From Glycomyces salinus (GTDB taxonomy: Bacteria; Actinomycetota; Actinomycetes; Mycobacteriales; Micromonosporaceae): a stretch of 48,481 nucleotides of DNA. The position numbers and the translations under genes were made by a program. Below the pieces are notes generated by a model, which worked only from the letters and a program-made list of their open reading frames with translations, was not told the origin of the DNA and ran no database searches. Of the stretch, positions 39,875 to 48,420 are shown one piece after another (the stretch's first letter is position 1; each line of letters begins with the position of its first letter). Where the stretch lies: positions 1 through 48,481 of the forward strand of contig NZ_JAELXW010000076.1 in assembly GCF_016428645.1 (NCBI RefSeq). The letters are read 5' to 3'.

Positions 39875-41029
39875 TCACGCAGCCATGTTACGCGGAGCGG
39901 CCGCTTCGGCCGAATCCCTGCGGGGCCGCCGTGATCGCAGCAGCAGTGAGACGCAGAGCATTCCGGCCCCCGCCGTGAAGGCGGCGACCGGCCAGGCGCC
40001 GGAGGCCTCGGCGGCGGCGCGCATCTCGACCGGGGGCGGCGGGAGCAGGTCGGGGTCGGTCTCCACCGCGGCGGCCGCGTCCACGATCCCGGCTCCCAGG
40101 CCCGGCCCGGGGCGGCCGGCGGTGGCGGTCAGGAGCTGGCGGACCTCGGGCGCGGTCAGGTCCGGGTGGGCCGAGCGGACCAGCGCCGCGGCCCCCGACA
40201 CCACCGCCGAGGCGAAGGAGGTGCCGGTGACGGCCCGGTAGCCGCCGCCCGGTTCGGGCGCGGTGAGCTCGGCACCGGGGGCGGCCAGGTCGGTGGACCC
40301 GCCGGTGATGGCGGTGGGCCAGCGCCGGCCGGCCTGGTCGGTGCCGGTCACGGCCAGCACGCGGGCGTCGCTGGCCGGGAACCACACCTGCTCGTCGCCG
40401 CCGGCCTCGGCCTGGTTGCCGGTGCAGGCGACGACGACGACGTCGTGGGCGGCCGCGTAGTCGACCGCCTCCCGGAAGGCCGGGGACTCGTAGTGGCCTC
40501 CCAGGGACAGGTTGACGACGTCGGCGCCGTTGTCCACTGCCCATTCGACGGCCGCGGCCACCATCGAGGAGTCGTGGTACCGGTTCTCGTCGTCCAGGAC
40601 CCGCACCGGCAGGATCTCGGCGCCCGGCGCGACGCCGGAAAGGCCCGATTCGGGGCGGCCTGCGATGATCCCGGCCACGGCGGTGCCGTGGCCGACGGGG
40701 TCGGCGTGGGCGAAGGCGCGTTCGTAGTCGTCGTGGCCGACATCGCCGCCGAGGGCGAGCAGGCGCGGCTCGGTGCCGGTGCCGGAGTCGACGTAGCTGC
40801 GGCCCGGGAGCACCGCACCCAGGAGGTTCGGGTGGTCGGCGTCCACACCGGAATCGACGACCGCGACGGTCACGCCGGTGCCGTCGGCGGTCTCCCAGGC
40901 GGTCGCGGCGTCGATGGCGCGCAGGTGCCAGCCGAGCGGATCGACCGCCTCCGAAGGCGCAGACGGCAAGAGCGCCAACAGCGTAGCGCTGGCGCATGCG
41001 ATAGTGAAGCGAGCAAGGCGGTCCCCCAT
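39875..41029 (-). CDS. mycP: Mycosin, type VII secretion subtilisin-like protease
   Basis: A 384-residue S8 protease. Signal peptide [19 protein letters not shown], then the catalytic Asp in [14 protein letters not shown], His in [15 protein letters not shown] and Ser in [19 protein letters not shown] Pro-rich stretch (LLPPPPVEM) and one C-terminal transmembrane helix ([19 protein letters not shown]) follow. This anchored layout is that of the mycosins that stabilise ESX membrane complexes. No ecc or WXG100 genes are in the window, so either the rest of the locus is elsewhere or this is an orphan. It is divergent from the SseB-like gene at 41219. Confidence 0.92.
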   Translation of the reverse strand: MGDRLARFTIACASATLLALLPSAPSEAVDPLGWHLRAIDAATAWETADGTGVTVAVVDSGVDADHPNLLGAVLPGRSYVDSGTGTEPRLLALGGDVGHDDYERAFAHADPVGHGTAVAGIIAGRPESGLSGVAPGAEILPVRVLDDENRYHDSSMVAAAVEWAVDNGADVVNLSLGGHYESPAFREAVDYAAAHDVVVVACTGNQAEAGGDEQVWFPASDARVLAVTGTDQAGRRWPTAITGGSTDLAAPGAELTAPEPGGGYRAVTGTSFASAVVSGAAALVRSAHPDLTAPEVRQLLTATAGRPGPGLGAGIVDAAAAVETDPDLLPPPPVEMRAAAEASGAWPVAAFTAGAGMLCVSLLLRSRRPRRDSAEAAAPRNMAA

Positions 41030-41124
41030 GAGACCCGGATCGTTACACAGCGATATCGTTCAAGTACGGGAACGACACGCGAACGTCTTTATGATTTCGT
41101 TATTTTTGCCCTACTGACGGAAAC

Positions 41125-41153
41125 TTGACAACGCCCTCGCGTTACGGTGACGA
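41125..41153 (+). promoter_or_regulatory. Candidate promoter of the SseB-like operon
   Basis: A perfect -35 TTGACA (41125-41130) with TGACGA 17 nt later. A TACTCT at 41172-41177 is a second -10 candidate. Confidence 0.3.
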
Positions 41154-41218
41154 TCGCGAGGGGACGCCGCGTACTCTCGTCGCTGCCCCATCGAAGACCG
41201 ATAGGGGAGAAGGGCTGA

Positions 41219-43507
41219 ATGGGATCGATGTGGGAACCCAGTAACGAGACCGAGCACCGTCTCCGCGAGGCGCTGCGCGCTGACGACCAGGACGGATACT
41301 TCCGGATACTGTCGCAGATCGAGCTCGTGCTGCCGTTGTCCTATGAGGACCCGACGAGTGTCGGCGCCGACACCTGGGCCACCTGGACCACCGACGACCG
41401 CACCCACATCCTCGCGTTCACCTCAGAGACCGCTCTCGCGGTGTGTCTCCGGGACAACGCCGGCTCCTCCAGGCGGGTGAGGTTCAACGCCCTCGCCGAC
41501 GCCTGGCCCGACCAGGAGTGGTGGCTCGCCGTCAACCCCGGCCTCCCCATCGAGGGATACCTCCCGGCCTGGTTCGTGAGCCAGGTCGCCCAGGGCATGA
41601 CCACCGTCCCGGCCGACTCCCCGCCCGAACCCGGACACGGACCCGCGCCGACCGACCAGGCGTTCAGCCCGGTCAACCAGTCCGACCCCTTCGCCAACCC
41701 GATGGAGCCGGTCCAGCCGCGGCGCGACAACAGCTTCATGCCGGCCGCCCCGTCGGTCCCCGACGTCCCGCCCGCCCCCCGCCGGAACTCCGAGAACGAC
41801 CAGGCCGGCCAGTACTCGACCGTCGCCGGCGAGACTCCGGCCGGACTGCCCCTGCGCCAGCCGCCGACCGCCGAGCCGCCCGCCGCTCCGCCGCCGCCGA
41901 GCCAGGCCGACCCCTTCGCCGCCCCCGCGCCGGACCGCGGCGAGACATTCTCCGAGCAGCCCCAGTGGCCCGACGACCAGAACGAGTGGCCCGACGCCCC
42001 GGCCTGGCTGCGCGAGCAGCAGCCCGACCCGTCGACCCTCCCCGAGCGCAACCCCGGGGCCGGCTACCAGTCCCAGCCCGACCCGTTCGCCGCGCAGTCC
42101 CCGCCGCCGCCCGAGCCGAACCGGCAGCCCGACCTGTTCGCGCATTCCGACCCGTTCGCCCAGCCCAGCCGCCCGCCCCAGTCCGAGGCCGCGGCCCCCG
42201 ACTCCTTCGCGACCATGGGCAGCGCCTTCGGCAACCGGGGCGCCCAGGCCGACCCGCCCCCGACGCCCCCGGCCGAGCAGCACCACCACCGCGAGCAGGG
42301 CCCGACCCCGGTCGAGCTGACTGGCGCCGAGGCCGAGCCGCGCCTGGCCGAGGCCGCCTCCGGCGGCGACACCGCCGGATTCCTCCAGACCCTGCTGACC
42401 ACCAGCGTCGTCCTCCCCGTGGCCGACGCCGCCGCCACGGCCATCCGCGTCGGAGACCCGGCGTTCCGCTGGGCCAGCGACATCGTCGACGGCATCCACG
42501 GCATCACCGTCTACACGACGCCCGAGCGCCTGGCCGAGCGCGCCGGCGAGGACACCCCCTACACGACCGTGCCCTTCGGCTGGCTCATCCAACACTGGCC
42601 CGGCGTCGAGTACTCCCTGTACGTCAACCCCGGCACCGAGGTCGGGGCGAACATGTCCGGGCCAGAGGTCGAACCGCTGCTGAAGTGGGCCGAGGCCAAG
42701 GGCCTGCTGGACTTCGCCACCGAGATGGAGCAGCGCCAGGCCGCCGAGGCGCGCGCCGCCGAGGCGGAGTCCGCGTCCGGGCCCATCATGTGGCAGAAGA
42801 CCATCCCGCACCACCAGGTGTCGTTCTACCTCGAACGCGGCTACGACCGCGTCGGCGGTTTCGTCCACCCGTCCGACGAGGTCGACCACCTGCGCACGCC
42901 CGCGCAGCTCTACCTCGCGCTCGGACTCCTGCGCACCTCCGAGGCGTTCAGCCCCACCGACGACTCGGTCCACGTGCTGCGCTGGATCGGCTACCGTACC
43001 GACCTCTACCCGGCCGCGCTCGGCGGCAACGACAGCGCCGGGGCCGCCGAACGCGGCGGCTGGGTCGTCGAGGCCGCGCCGTTCCGCGGCGACGGCCTGG
43101 CCCCGTCCGAGTCCGGTGAGGAGCGCATCTCCGAGCACAAGGTCGACTCGGTGCGGCTGCCGCACGGCGCCAGGATCCTCCGCATCGACTCGCGCGGCGA
43201 GGTCACCGAGATCGCCGAGTTCGACTGTGACACCCGCGAGTGGGTCCCGGTCGAAGGCGCATTCGGGGCTCCGGCCGCGATCGAGGCCGGACCGAGCTCG
43301 GTCCCGAGCCAGCCCCGGGCCCAGATGTCCGAGCCGGATCTCGGCTCCGGGCCCATGGGCGAGGCCGCCCCCGGCCGCTACGAGGGCTCGGCCCTGGGCG
43401 AGGCGTTCGGCGGCGACCCGTCGGACGGCCACTACGATCTGGTCCGGCCCGCCCCCGACGAGCAGGCCGCATCGGTCCTGGAGAACCGCGAATGGAAGGG
43501 GGCCTGA
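41219..43507 (+). CDS. Two-domain SseB-like protein with Pro-rich DPF-repeat linker
   Basis: A 762-residue soluble protein. Two SseB N-terminal-type domains are visible: residues about 10-135 (LAVCLRDNAGSSRRVRF, then WWLAVNPGLPIEGYLPAWF) and about 375-500 (TTVPFGWLIQHWPGVEYSLYVNPGTEVG). They flank a 230-residue Pro/Gln/Asp-rich linker with repeated (S/A/P)DPFA units. A third domain near residues 525-590 has HHQVSFYLERGYDRVGGFVH and LYLALGLLRTSEAF, a block I have seen in secretion-linked actinomycete proteins. SseB-like proteins often lie in type VII loci; with mycP divergent next door, a chaperone or regulatory role in ESX export is inferred only. ATG 41219 has GAGAAGGG upstream. Confidence 0.75.
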   Translation: MGSMWEPSNETEHRLREALRADDQDGYFRILSQIELVLPLSYEDPTSVGADTWATWTTDDRTHILAFTSETALAVCLRDNAGSSRRVRFNALADAWPDQEWWLAVNPGLPIEGYLPAWFVSQVAQGMTTVPADSPPEPGHGPAPTDQAFSPVNQSDPFANPMEPVQPRRDNSFMPAAPSVPDVPPAPRRNSENDQAGQYSTVAGETPAGLPLRQPPTAEPPAAPPPPSQADPFAAPAPDRGETFSEQPQWPDDQNEWPDAPAWLREQQPDPSTLPERNPGAGYQSQPDPFAAQSPPPPEPNRQPDLFAHSDPFAQPSRPPQSEAAAPDSFATMGSAFGNRGAQADPPPTPPAEQHHHREQGPTPVELTGAEAEPRLAEAASGGDTAGFLQTLLTTSVVLPVADAAATAIRVGDPAFRWASDIVDGIHGITVYTTPERLAERAGEDTPYTTVPFGWLIQHWPGVEYSLYVNPGTEVGANMSGPEVEPLLKWAEAKGLLDFATEMEQRQAAEARAAEAESASGPIMWQKTIPHHQVSFYLERGYDRVGGFVHPSDEVDHLRTPAQLYLALGLLRTSEAFSPTDDSVHVLRWIGYRTDLYPAALGGNDSAGAAERGGWVVEAAPFRGDGLAPSESGEERISEHKVDSVRLPHGARILRIDSRGEVTEIAEFDCDTREWVPVEGAFGAPAAIEAGPSSVPSQPRAQMSEPDLGSGPMGEAAPGRYEGSALGEAFGGDPSDGHYDLVRPAPDEQAASVLENREWKGA

Positions 43508-43508
43508 G

Positions 43509-43871
43509 GTGAGGGACGGCTACATCGCGCGCTGGAACGGCGCCGAGTACGACTCCAGCCCCGACGGGGCGCACGTGCGGCTGTACTCGCCGACCGGCGG
43601 TGACGGCTTCGTGCAGGTCGCCGAGGGCCGCTTCCGGCGCGGCGTGCCGATCCAGGAGCTCGAGGACTTCTTCTACGTGCGCACCGTCTGCACCTGGCGG
43701 GGCGAGCCATTCCTGGTGCTGGGCGAGTCCGGCGACTGGCTGCGCCTCGAATACCAGGGCGGCCGCGCCGACGTGGCCATGAGCCTGGGGTTGGAGCCGT
43801 ACGACACCGGCGTCTACCAGATCTGGGCCCCCCGCGGCGAGGTCGACGAGATCACCGAGCAGTACCTCTAG
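43509..43871 (+). CDS. Small conserved hypothetical protein, partner of the SseB-like protein
   Basis: A 120-residue protein with no signal peptide or membrane helix. It is rich in aromatic residues and predicted beta strands: YIARWNGAEYDSSPDG, LEDFFYVRTVCTWRGEPFLVLGESGDW and MSLGLEPYDTGVYQIWAPRGEVDE. I recognise the pattern from actinomycete loci beside type VII secretion genes but cannot give a function. GTG 43509 follows the SseB-like stop by 1 nt, with GGCCTGAGG overlapping, so the two are co-translated. The single charged, compact fold would fit an immunity or adaptor protein; this is speculation. Confidence 0.8.
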   Translation: MRDGYIARWNGAEYDSSPDGAHVRLYSPTGGDGFVQVAEGRFRRGVPIQELEDFFYVRTVCTWRGEPFLVLGESGDWLRLEYQGGRADVAMSLGLEPYDTGVYQIWAPRGEVDEITEQYL

Positions 43872-44002
43872 GCTCGGCTTTCACCCGCCGCTCCCACCGC
43901 GGTGCCGATGCACGACCCCGCAGGTGCCCGCCGCGGGGCAAATCTCCCCTGCGACCGCTTTCATCCGGCGGCACTTTTGCTGTATGCTTCAGAAAAACCC
44001 TT

Positions 44003-44078
44003 GAGAAAGCGTTTGCCGATCGACGCGCGAACGGGCAGACGACGGGGGCGGACGCCCGCGGAGCCGCAACTTTATAGT
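44003..44078 (+). promoter_or_regulatory. Promoter region of the Gfo/Idh-DUF993 operon with LacI-like operator
   Basis: GAAAGCGTTTGC at 44005-44016 is a half-palindrome like LacI/GalR-family operators. TATAGT at 44073-44078 is a good -10, 20 nt before ATG 44099. No regulator gene is adjacent. The remaining 43872-44002 sequence contains only a TATGCT (43983) of doubtful meaning. Confidence 0.4.
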
Positions 44079-44098
44079 CAAGTCTGGAGCAGACCCCT

Positions 44099-45253
44099 AT
44101 GACAGAACGCATCAGCGTCGGCATCGCCCTGAACGGCGTGACCGGCCGCATGGGATACCGGCAGCACCTCGTCCGGTCCCTGCTGGCCATCCGAGAGCAG
44201 GGCGGAGTCGAGCGCGCCGACGGCTCGGTCATCTGGCCCGAGCTGACCCTGGTCGGGCGCAACGCCGAGAAGCTGGCCGAGATCGCCGCCCGCCACGGCC
44301 TGGACAAGTACACCACCAGCCTCGACGAGGCGCTGGGGGATTCGAGCATCGACGTCTACTTCGACGCGCTCTCCACCCAGCACCGGCTCGCCGCCGTGAA
44401 CGCCGCGATCAAGGCCGGCAAGCACGTCTACACCGAGAAGCCGATCGCGACCAACCTCGACGACGCGCTCAGCCTGGCCCGGAACGCCCGCAACGCCGGA
44501 GTCAAGAACGGCGCGGTGGCCGACAAGCTCTACCTCCCGGGCCTGCGCAAGCTCAAGCGCCTGGTCGACTCCGGATTCTTCGGCCGGGTCCTGTCGGTGC
44601 GCGGCGAGTTCGGCTACTGGGTGTTCGAGGGCGACTGGCAGGACGCCCAGCGCCCCTCGTGGAACTACCGCGCCGAGGACGGCGGCGGCATGGTCCTGGA
44701 CATGTTCCCCCACTGGTCCTACGTCTTCGAGGGCACGCTCTCCCCGGTCAAGTCCGTGACCGCCCACGTCACCACCCACATCCCCGAGCGCACCGACGAG
44801 TCCGGCAAGTCCTACTCCGCGACCGCCGACGACGCCGCCTACGCGATCTTCGAACTGGCCGACGGCACCGTGGTGCAGATGAACTCCTCCTGGGCCACCC
44901 GCGTCGACCGCGAGGAACTGGTCGAGTTCCACGTCGACGGCACCGAGGGCAGCGCCATCGCCGGCCTGCGCAAATGCCGCGCCCAGCACCGCGCCCACAC
45001 CCCCAAGCCGGTCTGGAACCCCGACATCGACCAGCCGATCGACTTCCGTTCGCAGTGGTTCCAGGTCCCCGACAACGAGGAGTTCGACAACGGCTTCAAG
45101 CTCCAGTGGGAGGAGTTCCTCCGCCACGTCGTCGACGACGCCCCCTGGCACCACGACTTCCTGGCCGCCGCCCGGGGCGTCCAGCTCGCCGAGGCCGGCT
45201 ACCGCTCGGCCAAGGAGGGCCGCCGCATCGACCTCGAGGAGCTGCAGCTGTGA
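44099..45253 (+). CDS. Gfo/Idh/MocA-family oxidoreductase
   Basis: A 384-residue NAD(P)-dependent sugar or inositol-type dehydrogenase. The N-terminal Rossmann part has GIALNGVTGRMGYRQHL and DVYFDALSTQHR, followed by the family lysine motif HVYTEKPIATN. The C-terminal domain has EDGGGMVLDMFPHWSY, with the catalytic Asp/His region. Substrate is not predictable, but the operon partners point to sugar or cyclitol breakdown. GGAG is 9 nt before ATG 44099. Its stop overlaps the next start (GTGA), making a tightly coupled three-gene operon. Confidence 0.93.
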   Translation: MTERISVGIALNGVTGRMGYRQHLVRSLLAIREQGGVERADGSVIWPELTLVGRNAEKLAEIAARHGLDKYTTSLDEALGDSSIDVYFDALSTQHRLAAVNAAIKAGKHVYTEKPIATNLDDALSLARNARNAGVKNGAVADKLYLPGLRKLKRLVDSGFFGRVLSVRGEFGYWVFEGDWQDAQRPSWNYRAEDGGGMVLDMFPHWSYVFEGTLSPVKSVTAHVTTHIPERTDESGKSYSATADDAAYAIFELADGTVVQMNSSWATRVDREELVEFHVDGTEGSAIAGLRKCRAQHRAHTPKPVWNPDIDQPIDFRSQWFQVPDNEEFDNGFKLQWEEFLRHVVDDAPWHHDFLAAARGVQLAEAGYRSAKEGRRIDLEELQL

Positions 45254-46341
45254 GCCGGAAGTTCGACTCGAGGGTGATCTACTCGGCCGCGCACGTCGTG
45301 GCCGACCCGCTCGCCGACAACGGACCGGGCCGCCCGGCCGCCGTCGACTGGGACGCCACGATCCGCTACCGCCGCCACCTGTGGGACCTCGGACTGGGCG
45401 TGGCCGACGCGATGGACACCGCCCAGCGCGGCATGGGCCTGGACTGGGAGGCCACCAAGGAGCTCATCCGCCGCTCGGCCGAGGCCGCCGGACCGGACGA
45501 CCTGCTGGCCTGCGGCGTCGGCACCGACCAGCTCCCGGCCGCTCCGACCACGATCGAGGAGATCCGCGCGACCTACCTCGACCAGCTCGCGGTCGTCGAG
45601 GACGCCGGAGCCGGCACGATCCTGATGTGCTCGCGGGCGATGGCCGCCACCGCCAAGGGCCCCGAGGAGTACAAATCGCTGTACTCCGAACTGCTCGGCG
45701 AGGTCAGCGGCAAGGCGATCCTGCACTGGCTGGGCCCGATGTTCGACCCGGCGCTGGAGGGCTACTGGGGCACCTCCGACCTGGGCGAGGCCGCCGACGT
45801 GTTCGTCGACATCATCGGTGAGAACGCGGACAAGGTCGACGGCATCAAGATGAGCCTGCTCGACGCCGAGGCCGAGATCGCGCTGCGCCGCAGGCTCCCG
45901 GACGGCGTCCGCTGCTACACCGGCGACGACTTCAACTACCCGCGCCTGATCGCGGGCGACGAGCGGGGCCACTCGGACGCGCTGCTGGGCATCTTCGACC
46001 CGCTCGCGCCCCTGGCCGCCAAGGCCGTCCAGCGCCTCGACGAGCACGACCCCGCGGGCTTCCGCGAGGTCCTGGACCCGACGGTCCCGCTGGCCCGCAA
46101 GGTCTTCGAGACGCCGACGTTCAACTACAAGACCGGCGTGGTGTTCCTGGCCTGGCTGTCCGGGCACCAGGACCACTTCAGGATGGTCGGCGGCCTGGAG
46201 GCGGCCCGCTCGGTCGTCCACCTCACCGAGGTCTACGACATGGCCCTCGAACTCGGCCTCTTCCCGGACGCGAACCTGGCCGAGTCCCGCTTCAACGCGC
46301 TGCTGAAGGTCGCCGGGCAGCCGGAGAGGCGGCGCCGGTGA
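45250..46341 (+). CDS. DUF993 / dihydrodipicolinate synthase-like protein
   Basis: A 363-residue TIM-barrel-like protein of the DUF993 family, distantly like dihydrodipicolinate synthase. Conserved blocks are YSAAHVVADPLAD, WDATIRYRRHLWDLGLGVADAMDTAQRG, ACGVGTDQL, DKVDGIKMSLLDAEAEIALRRRLP and GDDFNYPRLI. The lysine in GIKMSLL sits where the Schiff-base lysine lies in class I aldolase-type barrels, so an aldolase or hydro-lyase role is plausible but unproven. It overlaps both neighbours by 4 bp and probably acts between the oxidoreductase and the epimerase in one pathway. Confidence 0.88.
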   Translation: MSRKFDSRVIYSAAHVVADPLADNGPGRPAAVDWDATIRYRRHLWDLGLGVADAMDTAQRGMGLDWEATKELIRRSAEAAGPDDLLACGVGTDQLPAAPTTIEEIRATYLDQLAVVEDAGAGTILMCSRAMAATAKGPEEYKSLYSELLGEVSGKAILHWLGPMFDPALEGYWGTSDLGEAADVFVDIIGENADKVDGIKMSLLDAEAEIALRRRLPDGVRCYTGDDFNYPRLIAGDERGHSDALLGIFDPLAPLAAKAVQRLDEHDPAGFREVLDPTVPLARKVFETPTFNYKTGVVFLAWLSGHQDHFRMVGGLEAARSVVHLTEVYDMALELGLFPDANLAESRFNALLKVAGQPERRRR

Positions 46342-47150
46342 GCATCCTGGAGCGCTTCTCGCTCAACCACGCCACCACCAAGTTCTGGGACCAGCGCGAG
46401 GCCGTCGAAGCCTGCGCCGAGACCGGCAGCGGCATCGGCCTGTGGCGGGAGCCGGTGCACCAGATGGGCCTGGCCGAGACCGCCAAGCTCGTCCGCGACG
46501 CCGGAGTCCCGGTGACCTCGCTGTGCCGGGGCGGGTTCTTCACCGACCCGACCGCCGAGGCGATCGAGGACAACCGGCGGGCGATCGACGAGACCGCCGA
46601 ACTGGGCGCGCCGACGCTGGTGCTGGTCTCGGGGCCGATCCCTGAGGGCGGCACGATCGACACGGCCCGTGAAGGGGTCGCCGAGGCCCTCGCGGCCTTG
46701 GCCCCGTACGCCGCCGAACGAGGCGTGACGCTGGCGATCGAGCCGCTGCACCCGATGTTCGCCTCCGACCGCTGCGTGGTCACGACGCTGAACGAGGCCC
46801 TGGACCTGGCCGCGCCGCACCCGGCCGACGCGGTCGGGGTCGTGGTCGACACCTACCACATCTGGTGGGACCCGGAGGTGTGGAACGGCATCGCCCGGGC
46901 CGGCGCCGAGGGCCGGATCGCCTCGTTCCAGCTGGCCGACTGGATCACCCCGCTCCCGGCGGGGGTCCTGACCGGCCGGGGCCAGCTCGGCGACGGCTGC
47001 ATCGACATGCGCCGCTACTTGGAGGCGGTCGACGCCACCGGCTTCGACGGCCCCATCGAGGTCGAGCTGTTCAACGACGAGATCTGGGCCCGCCCCGGCC
47101 GAGAGGTCTTCGACCAGACCCGGAGCGCCTTCGAACGGGTCCTCACCTAG
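46338..47150 (+). CDS. Sugar phosphate isomerase/epimerase-family TIM barrel (AP endonuclease 2 fold)
   Basis: A 270-residue xylose isomerase-like barrel. Metal-binding acids are visible in AIEPLHPMFASDR (Glu), VVDTYHIWWDPE (Asp, His) and IEVELFNDEIWA (Glu). The block SLNHATTKFWDQREAVEACAE marks the N-terminal strand. Proteins of this group epimerise or isomerise ketoses, inosoles and related sugars. GTG 46338 overlaps the DUF993 stop. It is the last gene of the operon, followed by a nested hairpin that also closes the convergent hydrolase gene. Confidence 0.92.
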   Translation: MSILERFSLNHATTKFWDQREAVEACAETGSGIGLWREPVHQMGLAETAKLVRDAGVPVTSLCRGGFFTDPTAEAIEDNRRAIDETAELGAPTLVLVSGPIPEGGTIDTAREGVAEALAALAPYAAERGVTLAIEPLHPMFASDRCVVTTLNEALDLAAPHPADAVGVVVDTYHIWWDPEVWNGIARAGAEGRIASFQLADWITPLPAGVLTGRGQLGDGCIDMRRYLEAVDATGFDGPIEVELFNDEIWARPGREVFDQTRSAFERVLT

Positions 47151-47156
47151 AGCCTT

Positions 47157-47230
47157 CCTGATGCCCCCGGAAAAGGGCCCGTCCGCCACCGTCCCCCCCC
47201 CGGGCGGCGGGCGGGCCCCCGGGCGTCAGG
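47157..47230. terminator. Nested hairpin terminator between convergent genes
   Basis: Outer stem CCTGATGCCC (47157-47166) / GGGCGTCAGG (47221-47230). Inner stem GGGCCCGTCCGCC (47175-47187) / GGCGGGCGGGCCC (47206-47218) with one wobble pair. The loop includes a nine-C run. The outer arm overlaps the last codons of the minus-strand hydrolase. Confidence 0.65.
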
Positions 47231-47972
47231 TGCGGCGCACCAGGAACTCCGCGGTGGCCTCCAGCAGCCGCTCTCGCGCCGGCACCGTCTCGAAGGTGTG
47301 CCCGGCTCCCTCGAACCGGTGCTCTTCCAGCCGATCGGCGTACAGATCCCGGTAGCGCTGGAGGACCGTATCGGTGATGAGCTCGTCGTCGGTGCCGGTG
47401 GCGAGCATGACCGGCCCGTCGTAGGCGGCGTCGGCCCACGGGTCGATCCCGAGGCCGTCTTCCAGGAACCGCCGGTAGATCGGTGTCCCGCCCCGGTCGG
47501 TGTACCCGTGTTCGAGGACGTCGGGCCAGCGGGGGTCCTCGTCGAGTTCGTTCGCGGACACGGCGACCGCCGCCGGAGCCCACAGCGCCAGCGACCGGAC
47601 CGGATTCTTCGCGGCGACCAGCGAGGCGGTCAGCCCGCCCAGGCTCATCCCCATCAGCGAGATCCGCTCGGCGTCCACGCCCGGGAGAGCGGCGACCGTC
47701 TCCAGCGCCGCGGCGGCCTGGTCGACCTGATCTGAGACGGTCAGGTCCGCGAACTCGCCGTCCGACTCCCCGCAGGCGGCGAAGTCGAACCGGTAGGCCG
47801 CCAGTCCGCGCTCGGCCAGGGTCCGGGCGAGGCCGACGAAGATGTTGGAGAACTCCATCCGGCTGCTGCCGAATCCATGGCACAGGACCACCGCCGGAGC
47901 CGGGGTGCGATCGGGAAGGTGCATCATGCCGCGCAGCGTGCGGCCGCGATGAGAGAAGTCGAGGGCGTCCAT
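47226..47972 (-). CDS. Alpha/beta hydrolase
   Basis: A 248-residue cytoplasmic esterase/lipase-like hydrolase. Oxyanion region VVLCHGFGSSRMEFSN, nucleophile elbow LMGMSLGGLTASLV, acid in LATGTDDELI and His in EGAGHTFETV complete a catalytic triad. FDFAACGESDGEF is typical of the FrsA/YitV-like group. Substrate unknown. ATG 47972 lies 7 nt after TAGATT with no proper ribosome site, so it is probably leaderless. Longer readings upstream run into repeat-rich non-coding sequence and are not supported. Confidence 0.9.
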   Translation of the reverse strand: MDALDFSHRGRTLRGMMHLPDRTPAPAVVLCHGFGSSRMEFSNIFVGLARTLAERGLAAYRFDFAACGESDGEFADLTVSDQVDQAAAALETVAALPGVDAERISLMGMSLGGLTASLVAAKNPVRSLALWAPAAVAVSANELDEDPRWPDVLEHGYTDRGGTPIYRRFLEDGLGIDPWADAAYDGPVMLATGTDDELITDTVLQRYRDLYADRLEEHRFEGAGHTFETVPARERLLEATAEFLVRRT

Positions 47973-47979
47973 GCGCCTC

Positions 47980-47985
47980 AATCTA
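47980..47985 (-). promoter_or_regulatory. Leaderless-type -10 box of the alpha/beta hydrolase
   Basis: TAGATT followed by GAGGCGC (7 nt) and ATG 47972. Confidence 0.45.
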
Positions 47986-48080
47986 CCGACCGTCCGAGGA
48001 AATATTGGACCTGCAGGGCTGTGAATCACCGAAGTGCGGGGGCTGCGGGCCTTGGAGATCGCGAGAGTCGTAGTGGGCCG

Positions 48081-48177
48081 GGTTCGGTCGGGCGGCGACG
48101 GTGAGGTGGGAGGCGGTGTGGCGTCTCCTGTCGGCTGTCGGGTCGGTCTCGGTCGGGGTTCGATCTGGCGGCGACGG
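48081..48177. repeat. Imperfect 21-bp direct repeat in the terminal non-coding region
   Basis: Copies at 48081-48101 and 48157-48177, period 76 bp, differing at three positions. Both start GGTTCG and end GGCGGCGACGG. The whole 47986-48481 region is G/T-rich on the plus strand with no credible gene. Confidence 0.65.
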
Positions 48178-48203
48178 AATGGCGTGGGCGGCTTGTCGGG
48201 GAT

Positions 48204-48310
48204 AGTCTGCCGTGTCCCGGGCACGACGAGGGCCCGAACCCGGTCGGGTGGGTTCGGGTTGGTGTGTCGTGTGTGTGCTGGCCCCCGCCGCGGGTGCCTT
48301 CCGCGGCGGG
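48204..48310 (+). other. Promoter-like box followed by two strong hairpins (possible small RNA)
   Basis: TAGTCT near 48204-48209 is followed by stem CCCGAACCC (48233-48241) / GGGTTCGGG (48250-48258) and stem CCCGCCGCGG (48284-48293) / CCGCGGCGGG (48301-48310). The GT-rich stretch between them lacks a T-run. No ORF is involved. Low confidence that this is a transcript. Confidence 0.25.
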
Positions 48311-48420
48311 CGGCCTAAGAAGGGCGGCGGTCCGGGGTCGGAGCGTGTTGCGGTGCAGGCGGTCTCGCGAGGCGAGTCCTGCTCGGGTTCGGGGCGGGGC
48401 TCGGGTGTAGTCGGGGAGGA

